Source: Lepus europaeus (taxonomy: Eukaryota; Chordata; Mammalia; Lagomorpha; Leporidae). From it: a stretch of 64,000 bases of DNA. Positions 56,321 through 64,000 of the stretch are shown piece after piece. The position numbers were made by a program, and so were the translations under genes. The notes under the pieces were generated by a model, which saw only the letters and a program-made list of their open reading frames with translations, did no database searches and was not told the origin of the DNA. Location: contig NC_084844.1 in the NCBI RefSeq assembly GCF_033115175.1, forward strand, positions 33,141,885 to 33,205,884, given 5' to 3'. Position 1 is the stretch's first letter; each line of letters begins with the position of its first letter.

Positions 56321-56569
56321 GCTTTGTGTACGTGAAGAGTCAGAAGAAGATGTGAGACATGCACAGTGCAGAGGTCAGGACACTAGGAGTGGGGGTCACC
56401 AGGGGCCAGATCATGGTAAAAAGCAAAACAAAAAAACCTCATGAATGTGAATAAAACTACTAAGTTGAGCAGTGGCCAAATCACAATGACTTGGGGAACC
56501 CTGAAATTAATGTAGCCAGAGTGTTAGGGGCCCACAACAGATGGGACAAAAACAATTGCTCCGAGTTGT

Positions 56570-56908
56570 GTTTTTTTTTTTTTTTTTTGACAGGCAGAGT
56601 GGATAATGAGAGAGAGAGAGACAGAGAGAAAGGTCTTCCTTTTTGCCATTGGTTCACCCTCCAATGGCCGCTGCAGCCGGCGCATTGTGCTGATCTGAAG
56701 CCAGGAGCCAGGTGCTTCTCCTGGTCTCCCATGCGGGTGCAGGGCCCAAGCACTTGGGCCATCCTCCACTGCCTTCCCAGGCCATAGCAGAGAGCTGGAC
56801 TGGAAGAGGGGCAACCGGGATAGAATCCTGCGCCCCAACCAGGACTAGAACCCGGTGTGCCGGTGCCGCAAGGCAGAGGATTAGCCTGTTAAGCCACAGC
56901 GCCGGCCG
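56570..56908 (-). mobile_element. C-repeat SINE, type B
   Basis: T-run, 'gacaggcagagtggataatgagag' to 'gttaagccacagcgccggcc'. Confidence 0.93.
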
Positions 56909-57239
56909 CTCCCTCTGAGTTTTAAATCAGAAGACCCGACGCGGCTACCCGGGCAATCACAGTGCAGCGGTACCCAAAACCTCTACAAGTGAATCCGACA
57001 CATTCAATATAACAGTTACCATGCTGCATAATAACTATTCCAAACAGTAAGCGTTCTACATAGAGTAATTAGTATAGCACGCTTCCCAAACTGCGTCCTG
57101 TGGAATAATAGTTCCTGGAGATGTTAATAAATGTTTAGATAAAAAAGTGCTTTGGAGTCAAGACACACTTAGGAATGCTGGTATCATTAGAGAGCCACGT
57201 CCCCTCCCTGTTTACACCTTTTCTCTTTCTGTTAGAAGG

Positions 57240-57440
57240 CAGCGTAGCATATTGCTGACATTGTGGGCACCAGAATCAGCCCGCAGTTGAATCCTACTAC
57301 TGACAAGCTGGGTAATCGGGCAGGATACTGAACTTCTCTAAAAAAGAGTTAGCTGGTCTTTATAGGGAGATAATATAGACTCACTTCAAAACACAGTTCC
57401 TAGGATTAAATGGAATGCATTTCATTTAAAACAGGTAGGA
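57240..57440 (+). repeat. MIR SINE
   Basis: 'ggcagcgtagcatattgctgac', 'gcagttgaatcctactactgacaagctggg' then 'gggagataatatagac' match the MIR order. Confidence 0.7.
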
Positions 57441-57496
57441 CAGAGCCTTGTTTTGTATGAGACCTCCATAAAGATGACTTCTTATATTATTATTAT

Positions 57497-58145
57497 TTAA
57501 ATGTTTATTTTCATCTTCTTGGAAGGGAGAGCTACAGAGGGAGAAAGAGAGATCTTCTACCCACTGATTCACTCCCCAAATGCCCACAACAGCCAAGGCT
57601 GGGCCTGGAAACTCCTGGGTCTTCTACATGGGTGTAGGGGCACAAGCACTTGAGACATCATCTGCTGCTTCCCAGAAGGCACTAGCAGGAAGCTGGATTG
57701 GAAGAGGAATAGCTGGGACTGGAACCTGCACTTTTTTTTTTTTTTTTTTTTTTTGACAGGCAGAGTGGATAATGAGAGAGAGAGAGACAGAGAGAAAGGT
57801 CTTCCTTTGCTGTTGGTTCACCCTCCAATGGCCACCACGGCTGGCGCACCGCGCTGATCCAAAGGCAGGAGCCAGGTGCTTCTCCTGGTCTCCCATGCGG
57901 GTGCAGGGCCCAAGCACTTGGGCCATCCTCCACTGCACTCCCTGGCCACAGCAGAGAGCTGGCCTGGAAGAGGGGCAACTGGGACAGAATCCAGCGCCCC
58001 GACCGGGACTAGAACCCCGTGTGCCGGCGCCGCAAGGCAGAGGATTAGCCTGTTGAGCCACGGCGCCGGCTTCTGGAACCTGCACTCTTGATATGGGATG
58101 TGGGCATCCCAAGTAGCCACTTAACCCGCTGTGCCACAGTCTGCC
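57497..58145 (-). mobile_element. C-repeat SINE, type C, split by a type B SINE
   Basis: 57497-57731 is tail and middle; 58073-58145 is the reversed head (tgatatgggatgtgggcatccc ... gtgccacagtctgccc). The type B copy sits between. Confidence 0.9.
57732..58072 (-). mobile_element. C-repeat SINE, type B, nested
   Basis: Flanked by a perfect 13-bp duplication CTGGAACCTGCAC (57719-57731 and 58073-58085) within the older SINE. T-run of 22. Confidence 0.95.
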
Positions 58146-59859
58146 CTGAGATGAGTTAGTATTAAACCATACTATTATTAACAAGTCTCCCTGCCATCCC
58201 ATAGAGTTTAGTCCTTGTCACACACACACAACACACAACACACATGTGCTCATACTCACATTTCTTAGAAGTCCAAAGTCTTGGTTCCTGTTAGTTGAAG
58301 TTCTTTGTGCCCCAGTAGCTATTCCAGGGAAGGCGAGCAGGCCAAGGAAGAGTTCATGCCTCCCCCCAGCTTACAGTCACCTTTGTACACACTGGTTGGA
58401 CACTGGCTGATGCCAGAGCACCCAGATTAGCCAGCGCAGGCTGTACTTTAGCCCTCACTTCCTCCCTCAGTTGGATGCCTTTGTGCAGTGAATACCCACA
58501 CAACCATACAGGGCAGTTACCTCCTTTAGAGCCTGCAAGGGGTAGAAAGCTAATGACTGTTGGAGAGAAAGAAGGTACTAGCTATCGTCTGTAAGCAGCC
58601 CATGAGATGAGCTTTACACAAGCCCTAAGCAGACAAACCTCCTCCTCTGGTCCCTCCTCTCCCCACATGTGCCCCACCCCCCATTCATCAACGCGGAGGC
58701 TGACATCAGAGTACCCTTGATATGAGGGGGTACCCCCAAGCCTTGCCTGCGTCTCCGCAATGCTGGGTTGAGGTCCGGAGAGGACAGAGCTGTGGAAAGC
58801 ACAAGCCGGAGGGAAGATTTTCCAGGTTTCTCCCAACACCTGGTGCACGCTAGTTAATTTGCTCTAAACCAGAGCAGGCCAGGGCCAAAGCAAATCTGAC
58901 TTCCGGACCATGGTATGGAGCAGTGAAGGGAAAAAGCTGGGAGTGGGAGCTAACCCTGGCAGCATCTAAGCCCCACTGTGTCATCAAAATGCCTGGCTTC
59001 CAATAAAGACCCTGGGCAGTCCTTCAGGTAGACACTTCCTGTATGAAACCGTCTGGGAAGGCGAGCATCCACTTCCTGGGAGGGGTGGGGGTGGAGCGGA
59101 GGGCCTGCACACACCGCGGCCCTGCAGAGGGTCTGCTGCCTGGCTGCACGGCTCTCCAGCCTAGAGGCCAGATCTGGGCTGCTCCGCCATGCTCTCTCCT
59201 CTATAAAGTGAGGGCCCTGGACACGGGGCATTGATTGTTTAAGGCTCCTTGAAGCTCTAACAGGCTTTGGCTCCCATCTCTGGGGCTTCCACTGGCCCCT
59301 CCAGGCCTACCTGGACAGGTAGACCAACTTAGGGGACAGGGCTCCCTCCCGGACAGCGGGAGGCCTGTGTGCCCTGCCCCCTCACCGGTTTGCTCAGGGT
59401 CTGCCGCCCCTGCTCTGGGGCCCCAGCTGGGAGTTAAGGTCCTGCAGCCTTCAGACTGGGACAAAGGCCGAGCGGGAGGGGGAGGGGAGGCCTGGGGCTG
59501 TGGTTACCGCACACAGAGTGGCACTTGGACAGAGTGGGGGGTTGGGGGAACGGGTGCCCTGCGGTCCTCTGAGGCTGCCGACTGTCTCCTCTCCCTCCTG
59601 GCCCTAAGGCTGGGCCCTCTACGCCTTTCCCAGGTCCCCCTTGGGCCTGCACTCTCCATCCCCTTCTGCGGTTTTCTCTTTGGGATTGCGGTCTCCACGC
59701 CCCTCCCTACTCTCCTCTGGAGCGCGGCCTCTTTATTCCGGCTCAGGCTCGGCCCCTCCGGCCCTGGGCGAGGGGTCTGCATTCTCCCTTCTCTCTGAAG
59801 ACCACAGCTCCCTCCCCCACCCCCTCCAGATCTTCGCTCCCCTCCCCCTCCCTCAGCCC
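58146..59859. other. SINE-free DYNLL2 5' flank
   Basis: Contains (CA)n at 58219-58244. GC content climbs toward 59860. Pyrimidine-rich 59590-59860 precedes the CpG island. Frames over it are compositional. Proximal regulatory elements are likely but none can be named. Confidence 0.5.
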
Positions 59860-59874
59860 CGAGGCATTGTGGGA

Positions 59875-60000
59875 GGAAACAAGATGTGGGGCGAGAGCGG
59901 CGCGGGGAGAAGCCCGCAGTGCGGGGCCGGGCGGGCGCAGCCAATGGGGAGCGCGGACGGCGGCGCGCGCAGCGGGGGGGCGGGGGCGGGGCGCTATTTC
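59875..60000 (+). promoter_or_regulatory. DYNLL2 core promoter, TATA-less, CCAAT and GC boxes
   Basis: A CCAAT box lies at about 59940 (cgcagCCAATgggg), and GC boxes (GGGGGCGGGGGCGGGGC) lie at about 59976-59992. No TATA box is seen at a suitable distance. A purine-rich element with CATTGTGGGAGG lies at about 59864. This arrangement (CCAAT, then Sp1-type boxes about 15-60 bp before the GC-rich leader) is typical of dispersed-start CpG promoters. The exact start site cannot be read from sequence. Confidence 0.7.
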
Positions 60001-60295
60001 AGTGGGGGCCGCGCGTCGGCCGCGCTCAGCGGCGGAGCGGAGCGGAGCGGAGCGGCGAGGCGCCGGCGCGGAGCAGGCAGGCAGGCAGGCGGGCGGGCCG
60101 GCGGCGCGAGGGGGAGCGCAGGCGGCCGGGGACGCTCGAGGGGCGGGCGGCGGCGGCGGCGAGCGCGCGGCCCGGGCTGCGGGAGCGGAAGACCGCGGCG
60201 GCGGCGGCTGGAAAAGCCCAGGGGACACCGCCCCTGTCCGCGCTCTGCTTCAGGCCATCGCTGCTCCCCAGGGGCCCGGACGGACCTCGGCGAAG
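60000..60295 (+). other. DYNLL2: DYNLL2 exon 1, 5' untranslated (start approximate)
   Basis: The 3' end is set by a strong donor, GCGAAG|GTGAGC, with GT at 60296-60297. No ATG-led LC8 frame lies in it, so it is a leader exon. It is GC-rich with a GGAGC repeat (gcggagcggagcggagcgg at about 60030-60055) and a GCAGG repeat (about 60070-60090). The 5' end is set only by the position of the GC boxes and is uncertain by tens of bases. Confidence 0.7.
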
Positions 60296-62419
60296 GTGAG
60301 CAGTGGGTGGGGCCGCCGGGGGCCGCCGGGGCTGCGTCGCCCGCGCGCCCCGGGCTTCGCCCCGGCGCTCCTGTCGCCTCCTTGCCCCACGCCGGGCCTG
60401 GCCCCTCGGTGTCGGTGGCCCCCGGGCGGCCGAGTTGCCGCTTGCAGGCTTTCGGTGCGGGGCCGGGGCCGAGGGGTGGAGAGGGCTCGGGCGTGACGCG
60501 GCGGCTCCTGCGGCGAGGACGCCCAGTCACTCCGGCGCGGCTGCGGGCCGGGCGGGGGAGGGCGCCAGGTGGGGGCAGGACGCCTTCTCCTCCCCCAGGT
60601 GCTGCCCTTCGGGACCGCGGCTGTCGGGAGGGTGGGATGTGACCCCCGCGGGGATCCGAGGGGAGGGCATGGGAGCATCTGTGCGTGTGTTGAGGGCGGT
60701 CCCTGGCATTCCCAGGTTTAGCCTTTTTTTTTTTTTTTTGGTCGCAAAAACCGGGCGTCGAGGACGGGAGCTACCCCGCAGTGCCCCTTTCGCTCGCTGT
60801 GGAAAGGAGCCCCTGGCTCGTGACTGGCGGCTGGCCCCGGGCCCTCTGGCCATCGTGCTGTCTGGAGGCCCTGGTCCCTTGCTTTTTCCCCGGGAGGGAG
60901 GGGCTGGGCTGGGCATCTCCCTATCCTGTTCTCGGTGGCACCTTGGACAGGGGTGATGGGGGCTGGGCCTCACCTCTCAGGAGCCTGGGGGCCAGGGGTG
61001 AAGAATCGTGGCATTGTAGTCACAAGACCAACATTATGTAACCGCGGGCTCTCTCCTGCAGGGTAAGGTGGCTTTTCATGACTGTGACAAACTTGTTCCT
61101 TTGGACTTGAAGGCTGAGGCAGTGGAGCTGGGGAGCTCGCTGGCAAAATGGTGCCAGTGCTTGGCTGGCTGTGACCAGGCCCCACCCCCACCCCCGGGTT
61201 TGTAAACAGTGCCCCCTTCCGAGAGGTAACCTGCAGCAGGCCGCCAGGTGACACAGAGCCTTGTCATAGCACGACATTCTGCTTGTGTTGCTTTGTACCT
61301 TTGTTCAAAACCCTTTGAGGCTGGCACATGTATCTCGTTTGAGCCACTGGGTTTAAAATGAAGATGGTCATTTGCCCAAGGTCACGTCGCAGGTCTGGTC
61401 TTCAGTAACATTCTCCTGACCTTTGCCCAGCACCAGAGCGGGCTCACACACTCCCCGAGGGCGTGGGGCAGAGGGTGGGGGTCTGCACACTCCCTTTCAG
61501 CCTGTGTAGCCCGCAGGCTAATGTGGACTCAGGTCAGGTGGCTTGGAACAACACAGGGATCTCTCTTGAATCTCTGTGTTTAGCCATTGAGCTGGCCACT
61601 TCAGGAGACAGCAGGGGGATTGTGACTGCTCCATGTGATGGGCCTGTGGCCAGGAACATCTCTGCAGCTCACCTCTGCTCCTCCACAGTATTTCCTGGGC
61701 CATGGTGGCAGTGTAGAGCCTGGCTGCCCTCTTGGGAATCCTCTCATCCCATATGATGGGAACCGCTGGTTGCTAAAGGATGAATGCCCTGGGCCAGACA
61801 GCAGGGATGTGAAACAGGACTGCTACAGTGCCTGGGCGCTTTTTAAAAAGCCCTCTATGTTCCCCTTGTTCCTATGTCTATTTAGGGGAAAGACTTCAGC
61901 ATTCCTGAGGAAAATAAACTGTTCCTCCCCACCATAGTATCTTTCACTTCACCTAGTAAGTTGGTCGTGTTTGAAAATTTGCGTAACGAGTAAAAATTTG
62001 ACCTGAAGGAGCAGAGATCCAGGGAGATGGCAGTGTTGGAGCTGGGTTTAAAATCTGGAGCTTTCAGAAGTTACATTGAGCTTCAAAGAACGAATGCTGT
62101 GGGGAGAGTGGGGAGGCAGAGGGGAGGAGGGGACTGAGACGTGATGGCGTGCGTGACTGGCCAAGTGCGATGCCACCACCCTGCGGCACCCCGTCCCCCG
62201 CTCCACCCTAACTAACTGGTACCTCGGCGGTCTGGACTGGGTGCTTCTCCTTTTTGCGTGGAACAGAACTTGGTACATTCTTGGGAGGGCCTGGTAGTCT
62301 GCTGCAGCTACTCTACTCTGCCATTGTAGCGTGTTCCTGTAAAACTTTGTTTTATAAAAGCAGGTGGTGGGCTGATTCCGGCCTATGGACAGCTTCTTGT
62401 ACATATCTCTTAACTAGTG

Positions 62420-62522
62420 AATCCTTTCAACAGCCGTCCTCATTGCTGAAATGCAAGAAAGCTAACACAGAGAAGCCGAGAGACTTGCCCAAAGCCACCA
62501 GTGTTCAGAGTAATGATGGTCA
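62420..62522 (-). repeat. MIR SINE fragment
   Basis: Antisense MIR core pattern: loss of 'cctcacaa' spacing but recognisable 'aacacagagaagccgagagacttgcccaaagc' order, the usual reverse of the MIR 3' core. It is old and lies inside intron 1. Confidence 0.5.
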
Positions 62523-62569
62523 TTAAATTAAGGGCTTATTCTGTTCAGATGTTCACCGCCTGGTTTTTC

Positions 62570-62690
62570 CTCAGGACAACCTGGTATTCCCCATTTTACA
62601 GAGGACCATGTGGAAGGACAAAGATTGAGTAATTGGCCCAAGGACACAGCTGGTACGAGATGCCATCTTGGCTCTCTGTGCTCTTTAGAA
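62570..62690 (-). repeat. MIR SINE fragment
   Basis: It contains CCCATTTTACAGAGGACC followed by 'ggcccaaggacacagctgg', the standard antisense MIR core. It is diverged, lies in intron 1 and predates lagomorphs. Confidence 0.6.
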
Positions 62691-62973
62691 TGTCAGAAAT
62701 AGACAAATTTTAGAATTGGGAAAACCTGATTGTATATATGATAGAAACTGATGGCCTATTATATCTTATTCCTTCTTATCCCCTATTTCCCAGAGTAGGG
62801 ACCAAATCTGCTAAAAGCCCAGGCGCTCCCCACCCTGAAGCCTCATGTCCATTTTCTGTTCCCTCGCGGTGTGTATGTCCATCTCCTGCTGAGGCCCACA
62901 GCCAGCACCTGATAGTCACGCCCAGAGTGTGGAGTTGTCAGCCTCACCTCTCTGCTTCTTCTGCAGTGTCACA

Positions 62974-63105
62974 ATGTCAGACCGAAAGGCAGTGATCAAG
63001 AACGCAGACATGTCCGAGGACATGCAACAGGATGCCGTTGACTGCGCCACGCAGGCCATGGAGAAGTACAACATAGAGAAGGACATTGCTGCCTATATCA
63101 AGAAG
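62974..63105 (+). CDS. DYNLL2: DYNLL2 first coding exon (residues 1-44), gene continues beyond window
   Basis: The 44 codons encode the N-terminal half of an LC8-type dynein light chain, starting [21 protein letters not shown]8 proteins are about 89-residue homodimeric hubs. They bind short TQT-type motifs in dynein intermediate chain, myosin V and many other cytosolic partners. The paralogue call rests on residues that differ from DYNLL1: Ser2, Asp16, Ala21, Asp23, Met29 and Tyr41 are all the DYNLL2 type. The exon begins after a pyrimidine-rich tract and CAG acceptor (AG at 62965-62966). It has seven untranslated bases, an ATG with A at -3, and ends in phase 0 at AAG|GTGTGT (donor 63106). 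The reading frame is intact with no lesions, so it is not a retrocopy. The missing residues 45-89, with the beta-strands of the dimer and ligand groove, should lie on the next exon after position 64000. The upstream CpG island supports broad housekeeping-type expression (inference). Confidence 0.96.
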
Positions 63106-64000
63106 GTGTGTGCACCCGGAGAGCTGTGGCTAACGGCCAGGGCTGGGGATTGGCAGCTGACCATGCTCCAATGAGGACTAGAGCTAGGGACATCAGAAAG
63201 CAAGCAGAACCCTAGTAACATGGAGAGCAAATTAGGGAGTGATTTTGAATTGCCAAAGAACACTTTAGGTGTTCTTAATGGGAACTCTGCTATGGACACC
63301 ACAAAGGCTTCTTATTGTTGATGTTCACAGAAAATGTTTCGACTGTGAAGCATTGGTGAAGGCTAAGACCGCAGAGAAGGTTAAGAATTGACTATTACTG
63401 GCCCAAGTCAGAACTGTGAACACTGAAGGTCAAGGATACGGGATGAGTGAGATCAAATCACATAAACAGTTTCAGGGAACTGTAGCATTTAAAATGGGGT
63501 AGCCTTATAATCCTCATCATGTAGGGATTTCCTGTTATCCACAGACTCGGGTACTGCATCGTCCCCTCTCCCTACATTCTAGAGAAAAGCATGGGCTTGT
63601 ATATACACACACACACGCACGCACGCACGAACACAAATAGATGAGTATATTCAGGTTTTGTCCCTGAAAAATTCCCAAGTGGATGTGAGAAGGGAGCTGA
63701 GCCAGAAGAGAGGATTGCTGGGGCCTCCTGACTCCTACTCAAGACCCGTGTGCATTGGAGGCAGAGTCTCAACCTTTAATATCCTCAGCTCCAGGATCCC
63801 CTGGAAGAGTGTGTGTGTGTGTGTGTATGAGAGAGAGAGAATCTGTGGAAGTGGATTAGGGTCCCCTTGTGGTTCTCTTCCCAGATGGAATGAGAAGCAG
63901 CTCTGGAGTCGTGATAGACTGTGTGTGTGTGTGTGTGTGTGTGGCCAAGGAATGCAGAGGCAGCTGGGGGTGCTGGCTCCTTGCTGAGTGAAGGCCTAGC
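63106..64000 (+). other. DYNLL2 intron 2, 5' part
   Basis: The intron starts at GTGTGTGC and runs off the window. It holds simple repeats (CA/CG-rich at about 63606-63632, (TG)n at 63811-63826 and 63921-63942). No SINE and no second coding exon with LC8 residues 45-89 was found within the window. Confidence 0.85.
63811..63942 (+). repeat. (TG)n microsatellites in DYNLL2 intron 2
   Basis: Two TG runs, 63811-63826 and 63921-63942, with a short (GA)n at 63829-63840. Confidence 0.92.

Larger units (their letters stand above)
59860..60640. promoter_or_regulatory. CpG island covering the DYNLL2 promoter and exon 1
   Basis: This stretch is very GC-rich with dense CpG dinucleotides, GGCGG/GCGG runs and no SINE insertion. 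It spans the predicted start region, the non-coding exon and the first bases of intron 1. Such islands mark constitutively open mammalian promoters. Long frames that translate here as Ala/Gly/Arg/Pro-rich peptides reflect base composition and are not treated as genes. Confidence 0.9.
60296..62966 (+). other. DYNLL2 intron 1
   Basis: The intron is bounded by GTGAGC at 60296 and the polypyrimidine/CAG acceptor ending at 62966. It holds no lagomorph SINE or L1, which is unusual in this window. Only two old MIR fragments are seen (about 62420 and 62570), plus a T-run at about 60724-60739. The first 350 bp are still part of the CpG island. No other exon could be supported. Confidence 0.8.

Noticed and set aside
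4406-58202. Many 60-190 codon frames reading like '[22 protein letters not shown]'
   Set aside because: All are the middle block of the C-repeat SINE translated in various frames; not proteins.
59641-60642. 333-codon frame across the DYNLL2 CpG island
   Set aside because: Ala/Gly/Arg/Pro-rich in several overlapping frames on both strands, crosses the exon 1 donor, and has no domain; it reflects CpG-island composition.

Overview
This is a vertebrate nuclear window, almost certainly from a lagomorph and most likely the European rabbit. The main evidence is about 70 copies of the tRNA-derived lagomorph C-repeat SINE, which has an A/B-box head carrying a GGTTCGAGTCC-like B box, a middle block that includes 'GATGGCCCAAGTCCTTGGGC', a CT-rich stretch and an (AAAT)n tail. 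A rabbit-type L1 3' end is also present. There are no bacterial-style operons, CRISPR arrays or dense coding runs. Nearly all of the longer reading frames are SINE-internal or CpG-island artefacts.

Only one functional gene is supported, and it sits at the right edge. It is DYNLL2 (dynein light chain LC8-type 2) on the + strand. A TATA-less CpG-island promoter lies near 59860-60000. A non-coding exon 1 ends at a GT donor at 60296, and intron 1 is about 2.7 kb. The first coding exon (62967-63105) encodes residues 1-44, and intron 2 runs off the window. The rest of the gene lies past position 64000. The remaining ~59 kb is the 5' intergenic flank. In human this corresponds to the SRSF1-DYNLL2 interval on chromosome 17q; that assignment is from general knowledge and was not computed.

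Layout: 1-5450 holds SINEs, a MIR, a shortened Tigger-like DNA transposon and a fold-back SINE. 5460-5960 is an ARF4-like processed pseudogene (-). 6350-8120 is a SINE cluster. 9610-13110 is an old L1 field with a SINE that itself contains a solo LTR (three nested layers), followed by an unclassified inverted-repeat element at 12483-12812. 13175-16610 holds SINEs. 16610-18640 is SINE-free. 18640-19630 is an EIF2D processed pseudogene (+). 19970-20639 is a young rabbit L1 3' end with a 13-bp target-site duplication (TSD). 20760-29140 holds SINEs in clusters. 29160-30545 holds two MLT1-like LTRs in opposite orientations. 34420-37280 is SINE-poor and contains an orphan CpG island. 38617-40640 holds tandem SINE insertions and a MaLR LTR split by SINEs. 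40800-41000 is a 39-bp minisatellite. 42955-49230 is SINE-dense with a possible short retrocopy. 50880-53395 is an ancient L1. 55241-56175 is an almost perfect inverted duplication. 56570-58145 holds nested SINEs. 58150-64000 has no SINEs and carries the DYNLL2 promoter and 5' gene part.

SINE subtypes are described below by their visible heads. 'Type A' has a GGGCCGGCRCTGTGGCATAG-like head and an AAAT tail. 'Type B' has a GGCTAATCCTCCGCC head, the middle 'GGAGACCAGGAGAAGCACCTGG' with small variations, and a pure poly(A) tail, and looks youngest. 'Type C' has a GGCATAGTGGTTAAG-like head and is older. No novel biological system was found. The most unusual structures are the 232-bp, 231/232-identical inverted duplication (55241/55944), the 12.5-kb inverted-repeat element, fold-back SINEs and repeated SINE insertion at the same target.
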